47,548 bases of DNA from Okeania hirsuta (lineage in GTDB: Bacteria > Cyanobacteriota > Cyanobacteriia > Cyanobacteriales > Microcoleaceae). Below are positions 35,003 to 44,053 of this stretch, in pieces; position 1 is the first letter of the stretch; each line of letters begins with the position of its first letter. Location of the stretch: assembly GCF_003838195.1 (NCBI RefSeq), contig NZ_RCBY01000036.1, positions 1 through 47,548 on the forward strand. Direction: 5' to 3'. Below the pieces are notes generated by a model. The model did no database searches, was not told the origin of the DNA, and worked only from the letters and a program-made list of their open reading frames with translations. A program made the translations under genes and the position numbers.

Positions 35003-35298
35003 AAACTATTATATATATGATTATATATATGATTATATGATTAATTAAATTCTAGTCTGATTATCTACAAGAATATCTCAAGAGGACTAATTATTCAACC
35101 ATTGATTAAATCTAACACTTCCTCCAGATTCTGTCCCTATCCTGTTGCAGTATAAAATCAAGGACAGCTAAATTTGCTTGCATCAATTTTTGTATAGTCC
35201 TGATAGACTGAGGAGTAAAAACAAAATAGAATACCTCAGCAATATATCTAGATAAATTATTACACAAACTAAGATTGAATTTTGGGGGTCAAAAGTCA

Positions 35299-36336
35299 GT
35301 GGGTTGGATAAATCGCTTTTCTTTGTCTCGGGACATGGGAATTGACTTGGGTACTGCAAATACCCTTGTATATGTATCTGGTAAAGGTATTGTTCTTCAA
35401 GAACCATCTGTGGTAGCTATTGACCAGGAGCAAAAAACTTCTATAGCAGTAGGGGAAGAAGCGAAAAGGATGCTGGGGCGAACTCCAGCTAATGTAATTG
35501 CGGTCAGACCTTTACGGGATGGGGTCATTGCTGATTTTGATATAGCAGAATTAATGCTAAAGCATTTTATTAGAAAAGTTCATGAAGGAAAAACCTTGGT
35601 ATCTCCAAGAATTGTAATTGGCATTCCGAGCGGAGTAACTGGTGTAGAAAGAAGAGCTGTAATGGAAGCTGCAGCTCATGCTGGTGCTAGAGAGGTACGA
35701 TTAATTGATGAACCAGTTGCTGCTGCTATTGGCGCAGGATTACCTATGGCTGAACCTACAGGTAATATGATTGTGGATATTGGTGGGGGGACTACAGAAG
35801 TTGCTGTTCTAAGTTTACAAGGTACAGTTCTTAGTGAATCTGTCCGTGTAGCTGGAGATGAATTGAATGATGCTATTACTCAGTATATGAAAAAAGTCCA
35901 TAGCTTGGTAATAGGCGAGCGAACTGCTGAAGATATCAAGATGAAATTGGGTTCAGCTTATCCTACTTTGGATGACAATGAGGCAACGATGGAAGTTAAG
36001 GGTTTACATTTATTATCAGGTTTGCCCAGAACTGTTACTGTCAAATCTGCAGAGACGAGAGAAAGTATGGCAGAACCTCTATCAATAATTGTAGAGGCAG
36101 TTAAGCGAACTTTGGAACGTACTCCTCCTGAACTAGCAGCAGATATTATAGATAGAGGTATTATGCTAGCTGGTGGTGGTGCTTTATTAAATGGGATAGA
36201 TACTTTAATTAGCCATGAAACTGGAATTGTCACTCATATTGCAGCAGACCCACTTTCCTGCGTAGTCTTGGGTACTGGTCGTGTCTTGGAGAATTTTAAA
36301 CAACTGGAAAGGGTTTTCAGTGGACAGATGCGCTAA
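35299..36336 (+). CDS. mreB: Rod shape-determining protein MreB
   Basis: 345 residues. MreB is the bacterial actin that guides cell-wall synthesis along the long axis. ATP-binding blocks: GIDLGTANTLVYV (phosphate 1), MIVDIGGGTTEVAVLSL (phosphate 2) and LAGGGALLNGIDTLI (adenosine). IGIPSGVTGVERRAVMEA and LIDEPVAAAIGAGLP are also typical. I chose the GTG at 35299, which gives VGWINRFSLSRDMGIDLG with GGGGGT upstream; a TTG at 35275 is possible. mreC follows, but 626 bases away, with a MITE copy in the gap. Confidence 0.96.
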   Translation: MGWINRFSLSRDMGIDLGTANTLVYVSGKGIVLQEPSVVAIDQEQKTSIAVGEEAKRMLGRTPANVIAVRPLRDGVIADFDIAELMLKHFIRKVHEGKTLVSPRIVIGIPSGVTGVERRAVMEAAAHAGAREVRLIDEPVAAAIGAGLPMAEPTGNMIVDIGGGTTEVAVLSLQGTVLSESVRVAGDELNDAITQYMKKVHSLVIGERTAEDIKMKLGSAYPTLDDNEATMEVKGLHLLSGLPRTVTVKSAETRESMAEPLSIIVEAVKRTLERTPPELAADIIDRGIMLAGGGALLNGIDTLISHETGIVTHIAADPLSCVVLGTGRVLENFKQLERVFSGQMR

Positions 36337-36962
36337 AATTCAGTTATTTTGTAGCCAAATTATAGGGGGTAGAAGGTTAATTATTTGTATTTCCTAGTTT
36401 TGTCTTGATTTATAATTCCTAACTTTTGTGAGTACTGCTATATTTGAGTACCTATTGAAAAGCGTTCTGATGATAATAACCTATAGATATATAATTTTAC
36501 AGAACTTTTGAGAACTGTGAGATACAAGTTTAATCACTGACCCATTTTTCCTAATTTCTCTAAAACTCTGTATTTTTAAAATTAGTAAATTAGTAAATCT
36601 CGAAATTCAGTAAGAAGATTAATTACTAATAACTCATGGTTAATTGCGATTTCAATAATCAAATATTAGCTAGTTAGGGCTTGCTGATTAACTATCAAAG
36701 CATTAACAGATAAAGGCAAGTGCCTTTTTGGAGTGAAAAAAGCTACAAGGCTTTCGGTTGCTCAGAAGCTCATGAATGTTAGCATTTTGGGCAAGAGTTG
36801 GGCAGAAAAATCAGGGGACAATTTCCAACTACCTCCTCTATAATTCCCATTTTTCCTGACTTCTGAATTCTGACTTCTGACTCCTTATACAGAAGTTTCT
36901 GTTTTGAATATAAATTAGTAGTAATAAAGTTTAAAGTAGTAGCAAATTTTCAGGTTTTACCA
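36337..36962. other. mreB-mreC spacer with MITE remnant
   Basis: No gene. A GGG(C)TTGCTGA-family element starts at 36677 and loses its right end near 36893. The rest is AT-rich with nothing recognised. Confidence 0.65.
36677..36893 (-). mobile_element. GGGTTTGCTGA-family MITE, one end lost
   Basis: Left end GGGCTTGCTGATTAACTATC and internal GGGCAAGAGTTGGGCAGAAA and ACTACCTCCTCTATAATTCC match the family. The distal end is replaced by a CTTCTGA-type heptamer run, so only the left flank TAGTTA could be a target site. Confidence 0.7.
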
Positions 36963-37718
36963 ATGCAAACATTGCGTCGTCGAAGCTTAAAAATCATCAG
37001 AAAAGCTGCATTATTAATTTTAGCAGTAAGTGCAGCTTTTTGGGTTAGACAAACTCAAGGTTCTTTACTTTTTGAAATTTATAATTGGCTGAGTTTACCA
37101 TTTCAACCTAGTCCTGTTCAACAAGAAGTATTAGTGAATGCTCGTATAGAAGAACTAGAAATTCAATTACAAGAATTAGAGAAACAAAATAATACTCTCA
37201 AGCAACTTTTTAATTATACAAAAACTAAAAAAACAAAAGGAATAGTAGCTCCTGTAGTGGGTAGAAGTGCAGACTATTGGTGGCAAAAAGTAACTCTAGG
37301 AAGAGGTAGTAAAGATGGTATTCAAAAAGATTTTATTGTGATGGGAACTGGTGGTATAGTAGGTAGAATAACTAGCGTTACACCCCATACTAGCCAGGTA
37401 TTATTAGTAAGTGACTCTACCAGTAAAGTTGGCGCAGGAATTATTCGCAGTCGTCAGATGGGTTTTATGAAGGGTCAGGGTAATGATACAGTTGTCTTAG
37501 AATTTTTTAACGATCTTCCTGATGTTAAGGTTGGTGATTTTGTATCTACTTCTGCTTATAGTCAATTATTCCCGGCAGGTTTGGCTATCGGAAAAGTTGA
37601 ATCTATTAATTTGAATAATACTCCTGCTCCACAAGCTAAGGTTAAATTATCAGCACCACTTAATACTTTGGAATGGGTGACTGTTTATCAAAATAAACAA
37701 AGTGAAACAGAAAAGTAA
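36963..37718 (+). CDS. mreC: Rod shape-determining protein MreC
   Basis: 251 residues. MreC links MreB and the wall synthases on the outer face of the cytoplasmic membrane. A basic N terminus (MQTLRRRSLKIIRKA) precedes one membrane helix (about 15-27, LLILAVSAAFWV). A coiled coil follows (about 46-65, IEELEIQLQELEKQNNTLKQ), then the two beta-barrel domains with VGRSADYWWQKVTLGRGSKDG, VGRITSVTPHTSQVLLVSD and FFNDLPDVKVGDFVSTS. All are usual for MreC. mreD comes 925 bases later with repeats in between. Confidence 0.93.
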   Translation: MQTLRRRSLKIIRKAALLILAVSAAFWVRQTQGSLLFEIYNWLSLPFQPSPVQQEVLVNARIEELEIQLQELEKQNNTLKQLFNYTKTKKTKGIVAPVVGRSADYWWQKVTLGRGSKDGIQKDFIVMGTGGIVGRITSVTPHTSQVLLVSDSTSKVGAGIIRSRQMGFMKGQGNDTVVLEFFNDLPDVKVGDFVSTSAYSQLFPAGLAIGKVESINLNNTPAPQAKVKLSAPLNTLEWVTVYQNKQSETEK

Positions 37719-37854
37719 TTCAACTATCAATGATCGACTTTTTAATTTTTCTTTAGTTGTCTTTCTTGAGTTATTTGGTTATTGGATGTATTTAATAAAA
37801 ATTAAAAGCTTTTGATTGGTCAATTTTTTATTCAACAGAGACAGTATATATAGC

Positions 37855-37945
37855 AGTCATACTTTAATTGTGCAGAAAATATCTGGGAATTAGGGAATAG
37901 GGGTAAGGCTTTCCAATTTTTGACAATTCATTTAAGACTGCCATA
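37855..37945. mobile_element. MITE with TAGCAGTC ends, variant
   Basis: About 90 bp between TAGCAGTCATACTTTAATT and the complement TGGCAGTCTTAAAT, flanked by TA. Its ends resemble the TAGCAG family at 729 and 2597, but the interior differs. Confidence 0.55.
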
Positions 37946-38230
37946 ATTAAAATCATGCAAAAATATTAATAATTTGCACGACCTAAAATTATTAGGAAAT
38001 CAGTCTCATTCTGCTCACAGTTATTTTATTTCCCATTTTTATTAATTTTCAATAATGGCAATTCTTCTGTTACAAAGACTCTTTTTACCTAATTATCTTT
38101 TACCTAAGACAAATGAAAATTATCATTGACTTGGAAAAAACTCTATATAGTAATTCCCAAGAAGCGTGAGGCAAAAAATTCGTTTGTTTTAGGTAGAGAC
38201 GTTGCATGCAACGTCCGTAGGTCTGAGTAA

Positions 38231-38448
38231 TACCAATTTGATAAATATTTGCTACAAATAACTAAGTTATTTCTTAGGAGGACCGAAGACCGAGTCAGGC
38301 AGGGAAGCCGTCGGATTGGCGACGTACAGAATGAATAGCTTTGATACTATTTATTAGGTTGTAATTTATCTTTTTAGTCCTTGGGGCATCTCTTTTAAAG
38401 TCTTTTAACTGCCCTGATTATTCGTAACATTCTTTTTCCAAATTGGTA
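38231..38448. mobile_element. MITE with TACCAATTTG ends
   Basis: 218 bp, perfect 10-bp ends TACCAATTTG and CAAATTGGTA. The interior includes a GC-richer stretch (GGACCGAAGACCGAGTCAGG and neighbours, 38280-38330) of unknown origin. Single copy here, although lone TACCAATTT ends occur near 690, 4160 and 6893. Confidence 0.65.
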
Positions 38449-38643
38449 TAGTTCGGGAAAATAAAATCAAAAGAATAAAAACAACTTTACCTCAGTAATT
38501 TGAGAAACTCTATAGGTGTTTTTTGCAGCAAAAAAAAATAGTATAAATTACCAAGAGCCTAAAAATTTTCTCCTGGTTAAAAATTGAAAAATTAACTTAT
38601 CCTCAACAACTTTCAAATTATTAAATTTATTTTCTTAATTCAG

Positions 38644-39153
38644 ATGTCTAATATATCTCAGCAAGCTATTTTAAAATCATTAATCACTATTGCTTCTGCA
38701 CTAGTTTGTGCACTATTATTGTTCACCCGTATTCCAGGAATGGAGATTTTTGGCATAAGACCTAACTGGTTATTAATTTGGGTAGTTGCTTGGAGTAGCC
38801 AGAGTTCAACTATAGAAGCTTTAGTCGCTGGCTTAGTTTTAGGATTAATTCAAGATGGCATCACAGCTCCCTATCCCACTCATGTTATTCCTTTAGTTTT
38901 TGCAGGATTTATCATAGTGTTTTTACAGAAGCAACGCTTTATTCAAGAAGATTTTATTTTCATAGCTTTAGTAACATTTATTCTGGCAATTATTGCAGAA
39001 ACTTTCATGGCAATTCAGTTAGGATTAATCGGCAATCAAACCTTTGGAGAAATTTGGGTTTACTATAAGCAAGTTGCTTTGGGTTCTGCTGTTATTAGTA
39101 GTCTTTGGGCTCCTGTTATTTATTTTCCTCTCAGTCAATTGTGGAAACCTTAA
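38644..39153 (+). CDS. mreD: Rod shape-determining protein MreD
   Basis: 169 residues, four to five membrane helices. It is the integral-membrane partner of MreC. Helices: about 9-27 (LKSLITIASALVCALLLF), 40-58, 60-75, 80-95, 102-122 and 140-160. The blocks RPNWLLIWVVAWSSQSS and GLVLGLIQDGITAPYPTHVI, with the conserved Gly-Gln-Asp, are those of cyanobacterial MreD. Gene order mreB-mreC-mreD supports the call. argB follows 83 bases downstream and could share the transcript. Confidence 0.9.
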   Translation: MSNISQQAILKSLITIASALVCALLLFTRIPGMEIFGIRPNWLLIWVVAWSSQSSTIEALVAGLVLGLIQDGITAPYPTHVIPLVFAGFIIVFLQKQRFIQEDFIFIALVTFILAIIAETFMAIQLGLIGNQTFGEIWVYYKQVALGSAVISSLWAPVIYFPLSQLWKP

Positions 39154-39236
39154 AATAACTAAGTAGTTAACTTTTAAATTGAAAAAAACTATATATTGAT
39201 ATTGTTCAAATTATAAATTCAAAAGAGTAACTGTCT

Positions 39237-40136
39237 ATGCTAAAAAGTACAGATTTTGAAAATCAATCAGAAATAAACCGAGTCAAAGTGTTAAGTGAAG
39301 CACTACCTTACATTCAAAAATTTGCAGGTCGTAAAATCGTCGTCAAATATGGCGGTGCGGCCATGAAAGATAGTAACCTCAAAGATAAAGTAATTAGGGA
39401 CATTGTACTACTATCTTGTGTGGGTATACGTCCGATTGTGGTTCATGGTGGTGGCCCAGAGATTAACTCTTGGTTGGGTAAATTAGGAATTGAACCGCAG
39501 TTTAAGGATGGTTTGCGAGTTACTGATGCGCCCACTATGGAAGTAGTAGAGATGGTATTAGTGGGAAGGGTTAATAAGGAAATTGTTTCTTTAATTAATC
39601 AAGCTGGTGGCCGTGCTGTGGGTCTGTGTGGCAAGGATGCGAACTTAATAAAAGCACGTCCCGAAGGAAGAGAAGGTATTGGTTTTGTTGGGGAAGTAAG
39701 TAACGTCAAAATAGATATTCTAGAATCCCTAGTTGATAATGGCTATATTCCCGTGGTATCTAGTGTAGCTGCAGATGAAAAAGGACAAGCTTACAATATT
39801 AATGCAGATACTGTTGCGGGTGAAATTGCTGCTGCGATGGATGCAGAAAAGTTAATTCTCCTTACAGATACAGCGGGAATTTTGGAAGACTATCATAATC
39901 CAGATAGTTTAATTGTTAAGTTAGATATCCAGGAAGCTAGACAATTGATTGAAAAAGGAATTGTATCTGGTGGAATGATTCCTAAAGTAAATTGTTGTGT
40001 GCGGAGTTTAGCTCAGGGAGTTCGAGCTGCCCATATTCTTGATGGTAGAGTTCCCCATACACTTTTACAGGAAATTTTTACAGATTCTGGAGTTGGCTCA
40101 ATGATAGTAAGTAGTTTGGCAGTTAATAACTTTTAA
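39237..40136 (+). CDS. argB: Acetylglutamate kinase
   Basis: 299 residues. ArgB phosphorylates N-acetylglutamate, the committed and controlled step of arginine synthesis; in cyanobacteria it is activated by PII. Key blocks: [13 protein letters not shown] (ATP phosphate), [15 protein letters not shown] (substrate), [15 protein letters not shown] and LLTDTAGIL. The N-terminal helix before [17 protein letters not shown] is the one that mediates hexamer formation in arginine-sensitive ArgB. An element is inserted directly at the stop codon: the TAA is the second-to-fourth base region of its 6-bp duplication. Arginine feeds speA at 24950 elsewhere in the window. Confidence 0.97.
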   Translation: MLKSTDFENQSEINRVKVLSEALPYIQKFAGRKIVVKYGGAAMKDSNLKDKVIRDIVLLSCVGIRPIVVHGGGPEINSWLGKLGIEPQFKDGLRVTDAPTMEVVEMVLVGRVNKEIVSLINQAGGRAVGLCGKDANLIKARPEGREGIGFVGEVSNVKIDILESLVDNGYIPVVSSVAADEKGQAYNINADTVAGEIAAAMDAEKLILLTDTAGILEDYHNPDSLIVKLDIQEARQLIEKGIVSGGMIPKVNCCVRSLAQGVRAAHILDGRVPHTLLQEIFTDSGVGSMIVSSLAVNNF

Positions 40137-40139
40137 CTA

Positions 40140-40379
<240 letters not shown>

Positions 40380-40384
40380 AACTA

Positions 40385-40503
40385 TAGTGCTGTGCGCAGG
40401 CAACAGGCAACAGGCAACAGGGGGAATAAAAAAACCGATAATATAAAACTATTAGCTATTGGACAGTTCTTGTTTTTTGTACATAAGTCAGCGCACATTG
40501 CTA
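40385..40503. mobile_element. MITE, TAGCGC/TAGTGC family
   Basis: 119 bp from TAGTGCTGTGCGC to GCGCACATTGCTA, flanked by TA. Contains three GCAACAG heptamers. Same family as 8326 and 46140. Confidence 0.7.
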
Positions 40504-40533
40504 TAGGGTACAGGGGAGAAAACTTTTCTCTGT

Positions 40534-41037
40534 CTAAGGTTTATCATCTAGAGTAGAATCCTCAGTTGCAGAAGCAGGAGGAATATCTTTGTAAAGATGG
40601 CTTTGAGCGACATTTTTATGAGAAGATGATAAAGAATGCTTTAATGGTCTCCTCGTATTTTCTTTTGTTTTTGGTTTTAAATTAAATGTTTTCCAGGCTA
40701 CTTTAATACCAGTAAAAATACTTTTCGTTGTAGTTTTAACTTCCTTGGTTTGTTGACGGACATTACCAATACTTCGATCGACTTGCTTAACAATTTCTCC
40801 TGCACTCTGGACACTATCATTAACATCATCAGTTAACTCACTAATTTCTATGCCAGTGAGACGAATTGCTTCTAAAGTTGGTGGTAATTCGCGAGCTAGG
40901 ATGTCTGCTAACTTTTCTAGACTACGAGCAGCTCTTGCTAATGCCAACATCGCAGGTAAGGTGACAATTAAAACAGTAGTGAGGCTCAATGCAACCAGGA
41001 AAAGGGACAATCCAAGCCAAAACAAGGGGTTGTTCAC
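40534..41037 (-). CDS. DUF948 membrane protein
   Basis: 167 residues with the GTG start at 41037, giving VNNPLFWLGLSLFLVALSLT, the usual beginning of cyanobacterial members. One membrane helix (about 4-27) is followed by a long amphipathic helix rich in LEKLADILARELPPTLEAIR and SELTDDVNDSVQSAGEIVKQ, typical of DUF948. The C-terminal third is basic and low-complexity. The frame continues upstream to a TTG at 41094, adding 19 residues without family support. It follows the YtxH-type gene by about 107 bases on the same strand; the pair is common in cyanobacteria. Function unknown, perhaps stress or envelope related. Confidence 0.82.
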   Translation of the reverse strand: MNNPLFWLGLSLFLVALSLTTVLIVTLPAMLALARAARSLEKLADILARELPPTLEAIRLTGIEISELTDDVNDSVQSAGEIVKQVDRSIGNVRQQTKEVKTTTKSIFTGIKVAWKTFNLKPKTKENTRRPLKHSLSSSHKNVAQSHLYKDIPPASATEDSTLDDKP

Positions 41038-41144
41038 AGGTATTTCGCCTAAACAGGGGAATGATAACTTCCTATTCCTGGATAATCTTAACAATAATAG
41101 GTGCTATTGTAGAGTATTTTAAGATTAAAAAAAAGCTTTTTGTT

Positions 41145-41492
41145 TTAATTTTCCCTGTTTATAACTACTGAAACTTCAGAGTTTTTGGCTTCTAGTTGAG
41201 ATAATATTTCTCTCTCCTTTTGACTAGCTTCTAATCCAGCAGCGATCGCCTCTCTTAGTCTTTCTAAAGTTTCCTCCCAAGAATTAGCAGTAGATCCTGA
41301 AAAGCGGTCTGCTTGAAATTTGACACTGGTAGACAAGTCTGTTACAAGTAGGGCAAAAGCAGATGCAGATTTTTTCACCAACTGTCTTGTTTTTTTGCCC
41401 GTTCTAGGAGCTATTAATAACCCTGTTAATGTACCTATAGCTGAACCTAGCAGTAGACCACTGATAAATAGTCCAGATTTTTTGTTTGACAT
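41145..41492 (-). CDS. YtxH-domain protein
   Basis: 115 residues with the ATG at 41492 (MSNKKSGLFISGLLLGSAIG). The glycine-rich membrane segment FISGLLLGSAIGTLTGLLIA and the following PRTGKKTRQLVKKSASAF are the YtxH hallmark. An amphipathic helix follows to the C terminus. YtxH proteins are general-stress related in Firmicutes; in cyanobacteria the role is not defined. Upstream residues in the longer frame (to 41540) come from spacer DNA. A HIP1 site is at 41239. Confidence 0.85.
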   Translation of the reverse strand: MSNKKSGLFISGLLLGSAIGTLTGLLIAPRTGKKTRQLVKKSASAFALLVTDLSTSVKFQADRFSGSTANSWEETLERLREAIAAGLEASQKEREILSQLEAKNSEVSVVINREN

Positions 41493-41965
41493 ACTTAAAA
41501 AATATATATATCTCTGTCTAGAATACTTCTTTATTATCAATCATATCTAAATTTTTGAAAGAGTACTCCCATTATAATCGCTCTTATTTGATGGTAAGAT
41601 TTGATGCTGAGAGTGTCAATATATTTAGTGCAGGAAGGCGCAAATATAGACCGTAATAAAGTCAAAAAACAATTACAAATCAATACTTTTGACTGTCTTG
41701 AGTGCGTCTTGCATTCTGAGGAAACCTCAGAATTACGCACTCGCTTTTAACTTTTGATATCAAATCCGTTTAATTGGACATAAAAAAAATCTTCAATCGT
41801 CATAACTACCCTCATCTTTGTAATTCTTTCTCCTCCTGACTCCTATCTTCCCCTCCTGGGAGGGGGAGGGGCGAGGGGTGGGTTGACTCCTGAGGACTCC
41901 ATACTTAACCATTCTATGGCTGTTTAACCGGATTTGATATGACTTTTAACTTCCGCGTAGCGGCA
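41493..41965. other. Spacer with one MITE, no gene seen
   Basis: The ATATCAAATCC element (41757-41940) fills the right half. A short inverted repeat AAACCTCAG/CTGAGG at about 41716-41732 stands just outside. Confidence 0.65.
41757..41940. mobile_element. MITE, ATATCAAATCCGG family
   Basis: 184 bp between ATATCAAATCCGTTTAATT and the complement ATATCAAATCCGGTTAAA. Inside is the G/C-rich palindrome CCCCTCCTGGGAGGGG with the following GAGGGGCGAGGGGTGGGTT (41850-41883), repeated at 42413-42447 and, inverted, near 4010. Confidence 0.75.
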
Positions 41966-42271
41966 CTAGCGCCAAATTCTACAGAAACGATGCCAAATGG
42001 TTCTGAGCAACCACAGCATGGCCATAATTTGTTTAACCTGTTGAACTTGTAAATCCAGTTGTTTATATAGTTGTCGTAGTTGATTTATTTTCTGCTGGTG
42101 AAGTAGGAAAAATTCTGGTGTTTTATCAAGTACCTTACTGGTACAAAAATCTATCAAATTGAGAGTTTGTTCTACTTGTAGCAATGTTTGTCTAACATTC
42201 CAGATTCTCCAAGCGAGGTAAAAACAAAAAATTGAGATAACAATATTTAGTTCAATTACTAACCACAGCAT
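41966..42271 (-). CDS. Small membrane protein with coiled coil, unknown
   Basis: 101 residues, with the ATG at 42271 (MLWLVIELNIVISIFCFYLA). One membrane helix (about 1-22), then a heptad-rich segment (VRQTLLQVEQTLNLI and QQKINQLRQLYKQLDLQVQQ), and a hydrophobic basic C terminus. The architecture matches conserved cyanobacterial hypotheticals located near DUF948/YtxH genes. The open frame continues 81 codons upstream, but that part translates dispersed repeats (the C/G-rich palindrome and the 42-bp repeat), so I exclude it. Confidence 0.7.
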   Translation of the reverse strand: MLWLVIELNIVISIFCFYLAWRIWNVRQTLLQVEQTLNLIDFCTSKVLDKTPEFFLLHQQKINQLRQLYKQLDLQVQQVKQIMAMLWLLRTIWHRFCRIWR

Positions 42272-42966
42272 TTTTCTCTTCACCGAACATTCTACATAAT
42301 AACTAAAACAAACAGTCCAATCAGAATCAAAACTTATCATTATCATCAGGGTCGCGCAACCTCGCCTTTTAAGGCGCAATATTTTTGGAGAGTTGCTCAC
42401 GCTTCCCCTATTTCCCCTCCTGGGAGGGGGAGGGGCGAGGGGTGGGTTAACTTCTGACTTTTGACTTTTGACTTCGTTAAGATGTTCCCTAAAACTCTTA
42501 TGTTGGACCGACACATCTAAAATGGAGTGGGGGAGATTGAATATTTAAGTCATTATATAGCAATCCTAAATAGGTCGTGACAAATCAAAAAGTAAATAAA
42601 AAAACTGAAACTCTTACCAGTTAAGTGTTCCCAGTTAAGTGTTCCCTAAAAAGCAGTAAGATTTTTGACACGAATAAAATAGGATTGCGATAGAGTTATC
42701 AAAGTATATTATATCAAATCCACTCGGATTTGGTATCAAAAAATGTTCCATTAAAGCGCCATTGTCAAATCTTTCTCAATCTCCCCATCTTTCTGGTCAA
42801 GGTTTTGATAACTCAACGTTTTAGACGTGAAATAATTTCCGGAAATTACTGTAGCATCAAAGATTTAAGCCTATAAAATCTTACTTTTAACTTTTAACTT
42901 TTAACTTTTAACTTTTGACTTTTAACTTCGTTTCTGGTTATTTATATAATAAGGAGAAAAGCTACT
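42272..42966. other. Spacer made of dispersed repeats, no gene seen
   Basis: Holds the 42-bp palindromic repeat (42349-42390), the G/C-rich palindrome (42413-42447), an inverted pair TATCAAATCCACTCGGATTTGGTA (42715-42738), and a TTTTAAC heptamer array (about 42884-42928) just before the first Rpn gene. Confidence 0.7.
42349..42390 (-). repeat. Palindromic 42-bp dispersed repeat
   Basis: Reverse complement of the block at 8842-8883, with the central GCGCCTTAAAAGGCG and the GGTTGCGCGACCC end. Confidence 0.75.
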
Positions 42967-43890
42967 ATGAAATTTATCAATCCCAAGGTCGATTATGCTT
43001 TTAAAAAAATCTTTGGTTCCGAGCAAAGCAAAGAGATTTTAATCAGTTTTCTGAATGCGATAATTTATGATGGAGAAAAAACTATTAAGGATTTAACAAT
43101 TGTCAATCCTTTTAATCCTGGTCAAATTATCAGTTTGAAAGATACCTATTTAGATATAAAAGCTGTTTTATTTGATGGCTCTATTGTAGTTATTGAAATG
43201 CAAGTCGCACGGATGACTGCTTTTAGCAAACGGGTAATGTACAACTTAGTTAAAGGTTATGGCAACCAGTTGGAAACAGGAGATGATTACCCCTTACTAC
43301 GTCCAGCTATAGCGGTAACAATTACAGATTTTATTCTTTTTAAAGACAAGATAGATGTTATTAATCCATTTGTGTTTAAACATAGAGAGAAAAACTGGGA
43401 ATATCCCGATCGGGAATTACAGTTAATTTTTGTGGAACTGCCGAAGTTTAAAAAAACTTTGGGAGAGTTAAAAACTTTAGCAGATAAGTGGATTTACTTT
43501 CTGAAAGAAGCTGCCAAATTTGATGATATTCCAGATAGTTTAGGGGAGGTTGCAGAAATTGAACTTGCTTTAAATATTGCTGAGAGAATTAATATGACTT
43601 CAGAAGAATTAGAGATAGTCGAGCGTCGGGCCATAGCATTACAAGATGAGAAAGGACGACTAATTTATGCAGAAGAACAAGGAGAAGCAAAAGGACGGCT
43701 TAATCAAGCGATCGCTCTGGTCAAACTTTTAATAACTCAACGTTTTGGAGAGGTTTCTGAAGAAATTAGTAGTCAGATAGAAAGTTTGCCTTTGGCAGAT
43801 GTGGAGGATTTGGTGAAGGTATTTTTAAGTTTTAATAGTTTGGCAGATTTGGAAAGTTGGTTACAGGAACGTTTATCAATGGATAACTGA
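42967..43890 (+). CDS. Rpn/PD-(D/E)XK nuclease-family protein, copy 1
   Basis: 307 residues, of the family labelled PD-(D/E)XK nuclease transposase or Rpn-like. The family fold shows as MKFINPKVDYAFKKIFGSEQ, then the catalytic strand: Asp63 in YLDIKAVLFDG and Glu77-x-Gln79 in VVIEMQVA. RMTAFSKRVMYNLVKGY follows. The C-terminal third has a helical region and ends SLADLESWLQERLSMDN. Rpn proteins are DNA nucleases linked to RecA-independent recombination and phage response; the copies here are not in an IS. AAGGAG precedes the ATG. An adjacent duplicate follows at 44054. A HIP1 site lies at 43708. Confidence 0.9.
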   Translation: MKFINPKVDYAFKKIFGSEQSKEILISFLNAIIYDGEKTIKDLTIVNPFNPGQIISLKDTYLDIKAVLFDGSIVVIEMQVARMTAFSKRVMYNLVKGYGNQLETGDDYPLLRPAIAVTITDFILFKDKIDVINPFVFKHREKNWEYPDRELQLIFVELPKFKKTLGELKTLADKWIYFLKEAAKFDDIPDSLGEVAEIELALNIAERINMTSEELEIVERRAIALQDEKGRLIYAEEQGEAKGRLNQAIALVKLLITQRFGEVSEEISSQIESLPLADVEDLVKVFLSFNSLADLESWLQERLSMDN

Positions 43891-44053
43891 TAATTGATAA
43901 TTGATAATTGCTTAATTTGGTCTAATACCTCTTCAAAAATGCAAGAAAATCAAAAGAAAATATTTTCCTGTTTGTCAATCCTCTTCTTTCAAGGATAGGT
44001 AATTATCCATTATTCATTGTTCATTATCAATTGTTTATAAGGAGAATACTACT

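Larger units (their letters stand above)
37719..38643. other. mreC-mreD spacer with two elements and a palindrome
   Basis: 925 bases, unusually long inside an mre cluster. It holds a TAGCAGTCAT element (37855-37945), an ACGTTGCATGCAACGT palindrome (about 38197-38218), and a TACCAATTTG-ended element (38231-38448). No gene. Confidence 0.7.

Noticed and set aside
42272-42514. N-terminal extension of the 101-residue membrane protein
   Set aside because: The extra 81 codons translate two dispersed repeats that occur elsewhere in spacers, so they are not part of the gene.
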